DNA of 64,000 nucleotides, from positions 4,030,001 to 4,094,000 of the forward strand of contig NZ_CP186694.1 in assembly GCF_049532965.1 (NCBI RefSeq). The letters run 5' to 3'. The notes beneath the pieces are model-generated. The model saw only the letters and a program-made list of their open reading frames with translations. It was not told the origin of the DNA and ran no database searches. Made by a program: the position numbers and the translations under genes. Origin of the DNA: Roseateles sp049532965 (GTDB taxonomy: Bacteria > Pseudomonadota > Gammaproteobacteria > Burkholderiales > Burkholderiaceae_C). Each line of letters starts with the position of its first letter. Position 1 is the stretch's first letter. Below are positions 17,405-26,094 of the stretch, one piece after another.

Positions 17405-18593
17405 CTAGGTGCTGCCCTGTGAAGCCTGCAGTCGTGAAGTTATGGTCGCCGTTCGTTTGTTCCCGCTGACAGTTCATCAACAAGCGACGGTCGCGGTTCT
17501 CCTCTAAACGCTCGGACTCCGGCGCGAGTGCGCTCAATCTTGCGTCGAAAACTGCTATGCGCTCGTTGTCCTCAAGCTCAGTGGCAACCTCCAATCCCTC
17601 TTCAAGCCACACCGGGTCGATGAGGTCATCGGCGACCCTCGGCAGCATTTCATCGGCAAGGTCGGCGTCACCGGCCTTGGCTGCGTACATCGCCGCCTGG
17701 ATGGAAATATCGCCCGACAAGCCCTGCAAATGTGGTTGAAGCATTCTGAGCAGCTCGAGCGTCTCGGCATCTCGTCCCGTTCGGCTCATGATCTGCACAA
17801 GGGTGTGCAGCCTTTCACTTTCTGCAAGCTCTAGGCTGTCTAACTCGACTTCAACTTCGGCCACGCGCCCTTGCAGAGCCATCGAGATCCATACGGCGTG
17901 CCTTTTGGCGACGACTTCGCTGAAATCACCAGGTCCATACGAAAGCGCGAGGACTGAGAAGTTTTCCACCGACTGCAGCTGACGCGCGTTCTCAGCCCTT
18001 GTTGCTGGCAGCTCAGCTGCATGGACTAGCACGTAGCGCGGCGTTTTGAAGATGGCCTGGCCCACCAACTTACACAACGACGCCACGTGCGGTGCCCATC
18101 TATCCTCGGGCAGACGAGTAGCAGTTGCGCCAAACGACAGCGGCAACTTGATCGCGGGATCTCGAAATCGATTTGCCTCGGCGATGACGACTAGCCTCGT
18201 TGGCGCCTGCTCCAGAACAACCTGAAGAAGGTCGGCCACGGCCATCGTCGGCGCATGTCGTACGCCAATTCGGCGTCGAAGGTCCGGCTCTTCCTCTTTG
18301 GTGAGCGGAATTCCGCGCAGGTGAAGTACCGCCTCTTGCAGTGCAGAATAGACAAATTCTTCGGTGACCGTCGTCGCGCCAGCAGGCGGGAGGATGATTA
18401 CCGCATCACGGAAGAGCTCCGCACCTCCTTCAGTCTTCCTGCAGCAAAGGAAGAAGATAGTCGCCCTGGCAACCACCTCTCTCAGCGAACCACCCTGAAC
18501 TAGGTCGCCGCCGCCGAGAGTGAAGCCGCGCGCCACGAGTTGGGCGGGGTCAAAGCCACGTGGACTCAGGTCCCAGAAGTCATTTTCATTCAT
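17367..18593 (-). pseudogene. N-terminal part of the IS-split CHAT gene
   Basis: It starts at ATG 18593 (MNENDFWDLSPRGFDPAQLV). The first 396 codons (to 17406) belong to the original gene; the last 12 codons read into the IS5 element and stop at 17367. The first 230 residues form an alpha/beta-looking domain (ATIFFLCCRKTEGG, RLVVIAEANRFRDPA, PRYVLVHAAELPATRAENAR) that I cannot assign. Residues 235-370 are helical repeats (LHTLVQIMSRTGRDAETLEL, AAMYAAKAGDADLADEMLP). Joining CTAG once restores TGQH-LELLDRLSVPKPDYSD in frame, giving a 1300-residue protein. Confidence 0.85.
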
Positions 18594-19104
18594 TTACTTG
18601 CCTCTGAAACTGCACGCTCAATCATTCTGTTTGGCGCTGGACTCTAGCGCGGCCGAACTGCCCCCTCTGATTGACGATCGCACAAATCAATGCACGCCGA
18701 CAGTTGAAAGCAAACGTTGAGTGACTGCTTCGAGGCATGACGGATCAAGCACTCGACCGGCAGTTCAGGGTCGATAGCACCAGTTCGGCCGACCGGGCAG
18801 CAGACATTCGGTGTGGGGTGCAGCGGCCAGAGCGCAGCTACGTCCGCTTCACCCCCAACTGCGGTCGTCCACGCTGGCCTGGCGCTGCCGGTCCGATGGC
18901 GGCATGCCGGCAAGGACTGTGAGGCTGACCACTTTCTGCGGATGACGGCAACCGCTGCGGAGCCGACGTCGGCTCAAGTTCTAACGAAGCCGCTCGCTGT
19001 CCAAGGTCTGAGCGGCAACTGCATCCCACACCGGTCACCGACGCCACGGGCCTGACGAGCCATGACGGCCTGGTTGAACATACCGAGCCATAGGCGGAAA
19101 CCCG
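18594..19104. other. Intergenic stretch without recognised gene
   Basis: 511 bases between the CHAT gene start and the end of the GALA-like gene. It should hold the CHAT promoter. No coding frame with recognisable similarity was found. Short GC-rich blocks may be decayed intergenic repeats, but no second copy was found in this window. Confidence 0.45.
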
Positions 19105-20502
19105 TCATGCTCGAAAGACCGCTGGCATCCAATTGGCCGGCGACCACCACGGCGAAGAGCTTGGCCGCGGCTGGTCAAATCGCAGGACTTCGAATCGATC
19201 GCGCATTGCCTCGAGCGCCTGCACGCCGGCAGCCCCGATGTTGCAGCCGCGCAGGTCGAGCGTGGTGATCCTGGGGTTGTCCGCCAGAGCCAGCGCCTCC
19301 TCATCCCCGATGTTGCAGTTGCGCAGGCTAAGCGAGGTGATCGAGCGGCTGTTCGCCAGGGCCTGTGCGCCCGCAGCCCCGATGAAGTTGTCACTCAGGT
19401 CGAGCGTGGTGATCGAGTCGCTGGCCGCCAAAGCCTTCGCGCCCGCAGGCCCGATGCTGCTGTCGCTCAGGTTGAGCGAGGTGATTGAGGAGTTGTCCGC
19501 CAGAGCCTCCGCGCCCGCATCCATGACGAGGTTCCCGCTCAGGTCGAGCGTGGTGATCGAGCGGCTGTCCGCCAGAGCCCGCGCGCCCTCAGGCCAGAGG
19601 TTGTTGCTGGCCAGCTTGAGTGCGATGATCGAAGTGCTGGCCGCCAGGGCCTCCGCGCCCGCAGCCCCGATCTTGTTGCCGCTCAGGTCGAGAGAGGTGA
19701 TCGAGCGGCTGCGCGCCAGAGCCTGCGCTCCCGCATCCCCGATACCATTGCGCTTCAGCTTGAGCGAGGTGATCGAGCGGCTGCCCGCCAGAGCCTGCGC
19801 TCCCGCATCCCCGATGCTGTTCCAGGTCAGGTCGAGGGAGGTGATCGAACGGCTGTCCGCCAGAGCCTGCGCTCCCGCAGTCCAGATGTTGTTGCCCTCC
19901 AGGCCGAGCGAGGTGATCGAGCGGCTGCCCGCCAGAGCCCGCGCTCCCGCATCCCCGATGTCGTTCTCGCGCAGGTCGAGGGAAGTGATCGAACGGCTGG
20001 CCGCCAGAGCTTGCGCGCCTTCATGCCCGATGCCGGGCCCGCCTTCTTCATCCACGTTGTGGCTGCGGCGCAGGGTGAGCGAGGGGATCGAGGTTTTCTC
20101 CGCCAGATGCCGTGCCTCCGCGTCACCAAGTCCTTCGGCAGTCAGATGGGAAATGGGAGCACCTCCCGATGCCGTTAACGCCGGGATCAAGTCTTCCGGC
20201 CTTCTTACCACCAGCACCATGGCAGCGGCCGCCTTGGAAGTCGCGCGAAACGCCCCCAAACTCGCTCCATTCAAGCGACCGAGGATCTCCGACCACATAT
20301 CGTTCGGGAGGCTCGGTGTCACGGACAACTGAGCACGCGGACGCTCTCCGCTCCCCTCGGTCGTTCCGGTCCTGCTGTTCAGCGGCAGATGGCTCTCCAA
20401 ACGTGGCGCCTGCGTTGGATTGGCATTGGCTGGTGACGCGTGATCGGCGTAGCTGGTTGGCGTATTGGAACTGCCAGCACTTCTCACAGATACGTTTTCC
20501 AT
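19105..20502 (-). CDS. GALA-type F-box / leucine-rich repeat protein (putative type III effector)
   Basis: A 465-residue protein. Residues 1-60 are Ser/Thr/Pro-rich and polar, as expected for a type III secretion signal. Residues 64-100 (PSLPNDMWSEILGRLNGASL, then FRATSKA) fit an F-box. About twelve 24-residue repeats follow with the plan SRSITSLDLxxNxIGDAGAQALA, the GALA-type LRR known from Ralstonia solanacearum effectors that join plant SCF ubiquitin ligases. The ATG at 20502 has a GGAAGGGG upstream; an earlier in-frame start at 20640 lacks support. An hrpII-box match lies 74 bases upstream. No type III secretion genes are in the window. Confidence 0.82.
   Translation of the reverse strand: MENVSVRSAGSSNTPTSYADHASPANANPTQAPRLESHLPLNSRTGTTEGSGERPRAQLSVTPSLPNDMWSEILGRLNGASLGAFRATSKAAAAMVLVVRRPEDLIPALTASGGAPISHLTAEGLGDAEARHLAEKTSIPSLTLRRSHNVDEEGGPGIGHEGAQALAASRSITSLDLRENDIGDAGARALAGSRSITSLGLEGNNIWTAGAQALADSRSITSLDLTWNSIGDAGAQALAGSRSITSLKLKRNGIGDAGAQALARSRSITSLDLSGNKIGAAGAEALAASTSIIALKLASNNLWPEGARALADSRSITTLDLSGNLVMDAGAEALADNSSITSLNLSDSSIGPAGAKALAASDSITTLDLSDNFIGAAGAQALANSRSITSLSLRNCNIGDEEALALADNPRITTLDLRGCNIGAAGVQALEAMRDRFEVLRFDQPRPSSSPWWSPANWMPAVFRA
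19184..20047 (-). repeat. Tandem 72-bp repeats encoding GALA-type LRRs
   Basis: Roughly twelve consecutive 72-bp units, several nearly identical at the DNA level (the plus strand repeatedly reads GTGATCGAGCGGCTG then GCCAGAGCC). Silent sites are conserved as well, which points to recent unequal duplication rather than only protein-level selection. Boundaries are approximate. Confidence 0.8.
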
Positions 20503-20576
20503 TGGCCGCCCCTTCCACCACAACGTGCAAACGACACCAGTAGGCAGTGCGCGCCTCCAATTCACGGGGTTCCAAG

Positions 20577-20600
20577 CGAACTGAGGATTCGGAATCCGAA
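20577..20600 (-). promoter_or_regulatory. hrpII-box match (TTCG-N16-TTCG)
   Basis: On the minus strand TTCG, exactly 16 bases, then TTCG. This is the hrpII box bound by HrpB-type AraC activators upstream of type III effector genes in Ralstonia. It lies 74 bases before the GALA-like ATG. No convincing -10 element was identified at the usual distance. Such an 8-base pattern should occur about twice by chance in 64 kb on both strands, so its value rests on its position. Confidence 0.55.
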
Positions 20601-20730
20601 GATCCCATTGCGGGGCGAGGTCCGCATCACCAGCAGGCACCTACGGACAACTTTCCGATGTGTGGAGCTGGTTTGCTCGACTCGTCCACTTCGCCAGCAT
20701 GTGCTGTCGCTCCGGCAATGAAGCCGATTG

Positions 20731-21291
20731 CTACCGCAGAGCGATCCAGCCGGCAACGGCGGCGAGTTCAGCGACCCAGATCGCCAAGCCAGCCCATTTG
20801 CCGAACCGCACGGCCACATACATCGGAAACAAGAGCGCGAGCAGGCAAAGCAACAACTTCAGCGCACCGCTCACCCGAAGAAGCCAGCCCGAGAACAAGT
20901 AAAGCGAGGCCGCAGGCACCACGCTGAGAAGCAGAGCAATGTCCGCGTTGGAGAGCCCTGAATTTCGCCGACCAGCCAAGTACGTCGCGCGGTTCCACAG
21001 GTAGTACAGGAAGATCGCGACGACCCATCCTCCACCAGCCAGAAGCGCCCATGCCTCTGGCCAAGCCACCGTCTCTGGCTTCCCGCCTCGGTATTTCGAC
21101 ATGACGTCAACTTCACCGAAGGCCATGGCCGATGAGACCACGCGTGTCATCGACCACCATGTGAGCATTCCCAAGATGAGGCACACGATGTCCAGCGGCA
21201 CGAGCACCAGTGACCGCTTTCGCAGCTCCCAAGACAAGCCAACAGCCGCATTCCCGCCGATGGAGGCTTGTTCAGAATCGTCTTCTCTCAT
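20731..21291 (-). CDS. Hypothetical membrane protein
   Basis: A 186-residue protein starting MREDDSEQASIGGNAAVGLS. There are about five hydrophobic segments, including LVLVPLDIVCLILGMLTWWS, WVVAIFLYYLW, VVPAASLYLFSGWLL and LLLCLLALLFPMYVAV. No family recognised. It starts 17 bases after the pentapeptide gene on the same strand and is probably the last gene of the purC-led unit. Confidence 0.68.
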   Translation of the reverse strand: MREDDSEQASIGGNAAVGLSWELRKRSLVLVPLDIVCLILGMLTWWSMTRVVSSAMAFGEVDVMSKYRGGKPETVAWPEAWALLAGGGWVVAIFLYYLWNRATYLAGRRNSGLSNADIALLLSVVPAASLYLFSGWLLRVSGALKLLLCLLALLFPMYVAVRFGKWAGLAIWVAELAAVAGWIALR

Positions 21292-21308
21292 GCCCGACCC
21301 CGTGCCCC

Positions 21309-22013
21309 TCAAATCACATTCACCCCCAACGCCGCCACCAGCGCTGCCGCCTGCTCGCTTGAGATCGTGCTCCCCTTGAAGTACTGAAGCAGGTCCCCGA
21401 TCCGCACTGCGCCGAGTTGCGCGTCCCGCAAATCAGCGCCACTGAACTTCGTATCCCTCAGGTTCGCGTTCGTCAGGTCGCAGCCCACCAGCACCGCGTC
21501 ACTGAAGTCGCAGCCCGCCAGGTCTGCGCCGCTCATGTTGAGCCCCTCCACCGTCTGCTTGCGGAACACCACGCCGCGCAGGTCGGCGCTCACGAGCAGC
21601 GAGTTGCGCAGGCTCATTCCCAGCGTCTTCGCCTCGGTGAAGCGAGCGCCGGTGAGCTTCACATCCGCGAAGCTCGCGCCGGAAAGCCGTGCCCGGCTCC
21701 AGCTCGTGTTGTTGAGATCGCCGTGATCGAAGCGCGCATCCGTCAGGTCCGCCAGATCGAAGAACGCGCCCGAGCATCGGCAGCGCTGCCACCGCGTGCT
21801 CGACAGCACGGCCCGATCCAATCGCGTCCGTACGAAGCTGCAGCTGATGAACTCCGCGCCGCGCAGGTCCACGCGCTCCAGGTCCTCGTCGTCGAAGACG
21901 CAGTGCTCGAATCGATGCAGCACCTGGTCGTTGCTCAGCAACTCATCCAGCGCAGCGCGGCTGATGGCCTCATCGGCAGTGGTGAAGAACGCGGAGGAAG
22001 AAGCGGAAGACAT
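21309..22013 (-). CDS. Pentapeptide-repeat protein
   Basis: A 234-residue protein. After a 50-residue N-terminal segment (DELLSNDQVLHRFEHCVFD) it consists of A(D/N)LXX-type pentapeptides (VDLRGAEFISCSF, ADLTDARFDHGDLNNTSW, ADLAGCDFSDAVLVGCDLTN), which form a right-handed quadrilateral beta-helix. The start at 22013 follows the TPR gene by 20 bases. Two-cysteine variants of the repeats are frequent. Such proteins include topoisomerase protectors and type VI-associated proteins; the role here is unknown. Confidence 0.82.
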   Translation of the reverse strand: MSSASSSAFFTTADEAISRAALDELLSNDQVLHRFEHCVFDDEDLERVDLRGAEFISCSFVRTRLDRAVLSSTRWQRCRCSGAFFDLADLTDARFDHGDLNNTSWSRARLSGASFADVKLTGARFTEAKTLGMSLRNSLLVSADLRGVVFRKQTVEGLNMSGADLAGCDFSDAVLVGCDLTNANLRDTKFSGADLRDAQLGAVRIGDLLQYFKGSTISSEQAAALVAALGVNVI

Positions 22014-22033
22014 CTCGAACCGCCGCTCGGCTT

Positions 22034-23185
22034 TCAGCCCCGCAACTCCGCCGCCGTCAGCAGATCCCGCCACTCCCGCTGCTGCCGGGCAAACTCCTGC
22101 CACGCCTCATCCGCCAGCCCTTGATGGCGGTCGGTCTCGGCCGTGTCGCCGAGCAGCCGGTAGGTCTGCGCCAGGCGGCTGTGCGTGATCGCGCGGTCGT
22201 CGATCTCGCACTCGGGATCGAGCTCGAGTTCCGCCTCGATCGCTTGTCGCAGCGCGGCCTCGTGCTGGCCGAGGTTGGCCCGGCACCAGGCCACATCGGA
22301 CAAGCGGCTGCTGCCCAGCCGCTCCAGCCCCAGCGACATCGCCTGCGGCAGATGCGCCTCGTACAAGCGGCACGCCTCATCGAAAGCGCCTTGAACCGTC
22401 AGCACCTCCGCCCGCAGCAGCGGCGTCAGCGCATTCATGACCTGCGCCCCGACGGCCTCGTCGAAGTGATGCACCGAGTCGACGGACAGCAGTAGCTCCG
22501 CGCCCTGAACTGTCCCCGATGCCGAGGGCGTCTGTCCGGACAGGCTCTCGCGCCGCAGCTGCGACGCACGCATGCTCGCCATGTTGAACATCAGCGCCGA
22601 CAGCGACGCATCGTCGCCCTCCGCCGCCGCATGGCGTCGCGTGCTGAGGTACCAGCGCTGCGCGACATCGGCGTCGCCGACGAAGTGCCACGCCATCCCC
22701 AACGCCGTTCCCAGCCGCGCCAACGCGCCATGGTGGTCGGGTTGCGCCTCGTCGAGACAGCGCCGCGCATGCTCCACCATCGGCCCCGGTTCATGCCGCG
22801 CGAACGCCACATGCGTCAGCCAGGCCGACGCCAGCGCCTGCACCTCGATCAGCGCGGGCGACGCCCCCGCGATCGCATGCGCGCGAAGCAGGCGATCCCG
22901 CGCCTGCTGCGTGATGAAGCCGTTGTAGTAGCTCATCAGGCCTTCAGCCATGTGCAGCCACGCCCCGAGCTCCGGACTCGGATGATGGAAGGCCAGCTGA
23001 TGCAGCGTCGTCAGCGCCTCGCGCGCCTCGGCCGTGGCGCCGTGACGGACCAGCAACATCGCGCGCCGTGCGCGCGCCGGCGCCGAGGCCACCGGCGTCG
23101 CCGCGGCTGCGATCTCCGCTTCCAGCTGCTTCAGCAGCCGGGACTTCAGTACCGGCGGCGCGGCATCGGACGAGGCGTCCTGCAT
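22034..23185 (-). CDS. TPR-like helical repeat protein
   Basis: A 383-residue soluble protein composed of paired helices, for example ARRAMLLVRHGATAEAREAL, ARLGTALGMAWHFVGDADVA and HSRLAQTYRLLGDTAETDRH, the last being a canonical TPR half. No catalytic motif. The ATG at 23185 lies seven bases downstream of purC, so it is probably co-transcribed with it. It could be a scaffold for the following pentapeptide and membrane proteins. Confidence 0.75.
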   Translation of the reverse strand: MQDASSDAAPPVLKSRLLKQLEAEIAAAATPVASAPARARRAMLLVRHGATAEAREALTTLHQLAFHHPSPELGAWLHMAEGLMSYYNGFITQQARDRLLRAHAIAGASPALIEVQALASAWLTHVAFARHEPGPMVEHARRCLDEAQPDHHGALARLGTALGMAWHFVGDADVAQRWYLSTRRHAAAEGDDASLSALMFNMASMRASQLRRESLSGQTPSASGTVQGAELLLSVDSVHHFDEAVGAQVMNALTPLLRAEVLTVQGAFDEACRLYEAHLPQAMSLGLERLGSSRLSDVAWCRANLGQHEAALRQAIEAELELDPECEIDDRAITHSRLAQTYRLLGDTAETDRHQGLADEAWQEFARQQREWRDLLTAAELRG

Positions 23186-23192
23186 GACAGCC

Positions 23193-24089
23193 TCAGCGGG
23201 TCAGGCGGTCCAGGGCTTCCTGGTACTTCGCGGCCGTCTTCTCGATCACTTCCGCCGGCAGCACCGGCGGCGGCGCCACCTTGCCCCAGGGCTTGCCATC
23301 CACCGTCGCCTGCTCGAGCCAGTCGCGCAGGAACTGCTTGTCGTAGCTCGGCGGATTGCTGCCGACCGCGTAGCTCTCCGCCGGCCAGTAGCGCGACGAG
23401 TCCGGCGTCAGCACCTCGTCCATCAGCGTCAGCGTGCCGTCCGCATCAAGGCCGAACTCGAACTTGGTGTCCGCGATGATGATGCCCTTCGTCAGCGCGT
23501 AGTCCGCGGCGCGCTGGTACAGCCGGATCGCGATGTCGCGGACCCGCTCGGCCAGCTCGCGGCCGATGATCTGCACGCAACGCTCGAAGTCGATGTTCTC
23601 GTCGTGATCGCCCATCTCCGCCTTGGTGGCCGGCGTGAAGATCGGCTGCGGCAGCTTGCTCGCGTTCTGAAGGCCCGCGGGCAGCGCAACGCCGCACACC
23701 TGGCCGTTGGTCTTGTACTCGGCCCAGCCACTGCCCGCCAGGTAGCCACGCACCACCGCCTCGATCGGCAGCGGCTTCAAGCGCTTGACCAGCATCGCGC
23801 GGTCACGGACCTGGTCCTTCTCGGCCTCCGTCACCACCGACAGCGGATCGTCGCCAGTCAGGTGATTCGGCACGATGCCTTGCAGCTTGTCGAACCAGAA
23901 CAGCGCCATCTTCGTCAGCAGCGCCCCCTTGCCCGGGATCGGCTCGCTCATGATGACGTCGAAGGCCGAAATGCGGTCCGACGCGATCATCAGGATGCGG
24001 TCCTCGCCGACCGCGTAGTTCTCGCGCACCTTGCCGCGCGCGATGAGAGGAAGGGACGTCAGCGAGGAGGTGTGCAGGGCGGCAGTCAT
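23193..24089 (-). CDS. purC: Phosphoribosylaminoimidazole-succinocarboxamide synthase
   Basis: A 298-residue SAICAR synthase, which joins CAIR and aspartate using ATP in purine synthesis. Clear family motifs are ARGKVRENYAVGEDRILMIA and SDRISAFDVIMSEPIPGKG at the ATP site, VVRGYLAGSGWAEYK, and DTKFEFGLDADGTLTLMDEV near the C-terminus. Length and order are those of the longer proteobacterial/yeast-like type. Three unrelated genes follow closely on the same strand, which is not a usual pur arrangement. Confidence 0.96.
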   Translation of the reverse strand: MTAALHTSSLTSLPLIARGKVRENYAVGEDRILMIASDRISAFDVIMSEPIPGKGALLTKMALFWFDKLQGIVPNHLTGDDPLSVVTEAEKDQVRDRAMLVKRLKPLPIEAVVRGYLAGSGWAEYKTNGQVCGVALPAGLQNASKLPQPIFTPATKAEMGDHDENIDFERCVQIIGRELAERVRDIAIRLYQRAADYALTKGIIIADTKFEFGLDADGTLTLMDEVLTPDSSRYWPAESYAVGSNPPSYDKQFLRDWLEQATVDGKPWGKVAPPPVLPAEVIEKTAAKYQEALDRLTR

Positions 24090-24160
24090 GGCGTGCGGTC
24101 GAACGGCAAAGCCGGGATTCTAGGGAATCTGAACGCCGCCACCCTGGGTCGGCACCGACG

Positions 24161-24583
24161 TTACAGCGCGTCGAAGCCCACGTACCGCGTCACGAAGCGC
24201 ACCTTGCCGTCGCGCTCGAATCGCGCTTCGTCCCAGTCGCCGTCGTCGAGCCGTGCCGCAAGGCCGGGCTTGAAGAGATAGGTCCAGGCCCGCTGCCAGC
24301 TTCCGTCGGACAGGGTGACCAGCACCTCATGGCGCTCGTAATCGCCGCCCTCGAAGCGATCGAGCCGCGCCAAGGCCGCCTCCGGCAGGTCCAGGTACAG
24401 CCGGCCCACCACCTGATGACCGACGGCGGGAATCATCGCCGGATAGTCCTCGCCCTTCACCGGCCGGCGCGCATGACCAGCCAGCGTCGCCGCGACGGGC
24501 GTTCCAGGCTCGACATCCGGCCCGCACACGCGGGCCATGATGTCCGGCCACATCAGGGTGCCGTAGGTGAAGACATGCGCCAT
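24161..24583 (-). CDS. Gamma-glutamylcyclotransferase-like protein
   Basis: A 140-residue protein. HVFTYGTLMWPDIMARVCG is the GGCT/AIG2 fold signature (YGTL), followed by VVGRLYLDLPEAALARLDRF, FEGGDYERHEV and the acidic residue region typical of the family. Members cleave gamma-glutamyl groups, releasing 5-oxoproline, but many have unknown substrates. The ATG at 24583 begins the conserved fold, and the upstream in-frame codons lie in the terminator region. Confidence 0.85.
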   Translation of the reverse strand: MAHVFTYGTLMWPDIMARVCGPDVEPGTPVAATLAGHARRPVKGEDYPAMIPAVGHQVVGRLYLDLPEAALARLDRFEGGDYERHEVLVTLSDGSWQRAWTYLFKPGLAARLDDGDWDEARFERDGKVRFVTRYVGFDAL

Positions 24584-24605
24584 GGGTGCGTCGTGACAGC
24601 GGAGC

Positions 24606-24636
24606 GGAAAGAAAAGAACCGGCACAAGGCCGGTTC
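24606..24636 (-). terminator. Rho-independent terminator after the aldolase gene
   Basis: On the minus strand a perfect 8-bp stem GAACCGGC/GCCGGTTC with a 5-base loop (24616-24636) is followed by TTTTCTTTCC. It lies ten bases after the aldolase stop codon. Confidence 0.85.
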
Positions 24637-24645
24637 GGGATCGCT

Positions 24646-25710
24646 TTACTGGACCACTTGCGCCAGCTCGCCGCGCGCATAGGCGGCGGCCACCTCGCTC
24701 AGCGGACGCGGCTTGATCCTGGACGCCTGGCCTTCGCAGCCGAACTCCAGGTAGCGCGCGCGGCACACCAGCTTGGCCGCCTCGCGGGCCGGCTTCAGCC
24801 ATTCGCGGGCGTCGAACTTGTCCGGGTTCTCGGCCATGAACTTGCGCACCGCGCCGGTCATCGCCAGGCGGATGTCGGTGTCGATGTTGATCTTGCGCAC
24901 GCCGTGCTTGATCGCTTCCTGGATCTCCTCGACCGGCACGCCGAAGGTCTCCTTCATCTTGCCGCCGTACTGGTTGATGATCGCCAGCAGCTCCTGCGGC
25001 ACGCTCGACGAGCCGTGCATCACCAGGTGGGTGTTGGGAATGCGCTTGTGGATTTCCTTGACGCGCGAAATCGCCAGGATGTCGCCGGTGGGCTTGCGCG
25101 AGAACTTGTAGGCGCCATGGCTGGTGCCGATCGCGATCGCCAGCGCGTCCAGCTGCGTCGCCTTCACGAAGACCGCCGCTTCCTCAGGGTCGGTCAGCAT
25201 CTGGCTGTGATCCAGCTTGCCGGCCGCGCCAATGCCGTCTTCCTCGCCCGCATCGCCGGTCTCGAGGTTGCCCAGGCAGCCCAGTTCGCCCTCGACCGTG
25301 ACGCCGACCTTGTGCGCCATCTCGACGACGCGGCGGGTCACGTCCACGTTGTAGTCGAAGCTCGCCGGGGTCTTGCCGTCCTCCATCAGCGAGCCGTCCA
25401 TCATCACCGAGCCGAAGCCCAGCCCGATCGCGCCCTCGCAGACCTTGGGACTGGTGCCGTGATCCTGGTGCATCACCAGCGGGATGTGCGGATAGGCCTC
25501 CACCGCCGCCTGGATCAGGTGCTTGATGAAGGGCTCGCCGGCGTACTTGCGGGCGCCGGCGCTGGCCTGCAGGATCACCGGCGCGCCGACCTCGTCGGCC
25601 GCCGCCATCACGGCCTGCACCTGCTCCAGGTTGTTGACGTTGAACGCCGGAATGCCGTAGCCGTTTTCGGCCGCGTGGTCCAGCAACTGGCGCATCGAGA
25701 CGAGTGCCAT
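24646..25710 (-). CDS. fba: Fructose-bisphosphate aldolase, class II
   Basis: A 354-residue zinc-dependent aldolase of the CbbA type, cleaving fructose-1,6-bisphosphate to DHAP and glyceraldehyde-3-phosphate. Motifs in order: NGYGIPAFNVNNLEQVQAVM, VPLVMHQDHGTSPKVCEGAI (zinc histidine in MHQDHG), VTVEGELGCLGNLETGD, and GTSHGAYKF with the phosphate-site LVMHGSSSVPQELL and KINIDTDIRLAMTGAVRKF. It links to the glycerol genes at the far end of the window through DHAP. A terminator follows directly. Confidence 0.96.
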   Translation of the reverse strand: MALVSMRQLLDHAAENGYGIPAFNVNNLEQVQAVMAAADEVGAPVILQASAGARKYAGEPFIKHLIQAAVEAYPHIPLVMHQDHGTSPKVCEGAIGLGFGSVMMDGSLMEDGKTPASFDYNVDVTRRVVEMAHKVGVTVEGELGCLGNLETGDAGEEDGIGAAGKLDHSQMLTDPEEAAVFVKATQLDALAIAIGTSHGAYKFSRKPTGDILAISRVKEIHKRIPNTHLVMHGSSSVPQELLAIINQYGGKMKETFGVPVEEIQEAIKHGVRKINIDTDIRLAMTGAVRKFMAENPDKFDAREWLKPAREAAKLVCRARYLEFGCEGQASRIKPRPLSEVAAAYARGELAQVVQ

Positions 25711-26094
25711 GAGAGTTCTCCGGGGAAGTGAAAAATCCTGGGCCGCGGACCGGCACCGAGACTCGCCGTAACCGCGCCGTAACTGGGCGGGATTCTAGCC
25801 AGCCACCATGACCGGCTCTGTAACGATCCTGGGTGTCGCCCCGAACTGGTGCCATACCAGCGGCGTTCTCCCCGCAACCGGGGGGAGCCCTTCGGGGTGT
25901 CCGTGCCCCTCGGGCGGGGTCTCTGCGGTTGCGCGACCGCAAAGACGGCCGGTAGGCTGTGGTCCGGGCGACCCGGCTCTGATGGGAGCAAGTGCCGTGC
26001 CTTGGTCCGCCCAGGCCGGCGATCTGCGCCCGCGCGTGCCGGGCGAGGGACCTCCTCCCCTTCCTCCCGCCGCGACCGCACTCTCAGGACATCC
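25711..26094. other. Divergent intergenic region, hairpin-rich
   Basis: 384 bases between the divergent aldolase and HATPase genes. It should contain both promoters. The part from about 25865 to 25960 is dense in GC-rich inverted repeats (CCCCGCAACCGGGG, GCCCTTCGGGG, CGGTTGCGCGACCG) and is followed by CGCAAAG and GGTAGG. No gene and no riboswitch class could be assigned. Confidence 0.5.

Noticed and set aside
18644..19055. Several short frames between the CHAT and GALA-like genes.
   Set aside because: All under 90 codons, overlapping each other, with Arg/Pro-rich composition and no start signals.
19184..20047. A CRISPR-like array, because of regularly spaced repeats.
   Set aside because: The 72-bp period encodes 24-residue leucine-rich repeats in one open frame; there are no spacers.
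25960..26010. A c-di-GMP-I riboswitch, suggested by CGCAAAG and GGTAGG.
   Set aside because: The upstream GGCAAACC-type strand and the P2 tetraloop receptor arrangement could not be found, so only a structured leader is noted.
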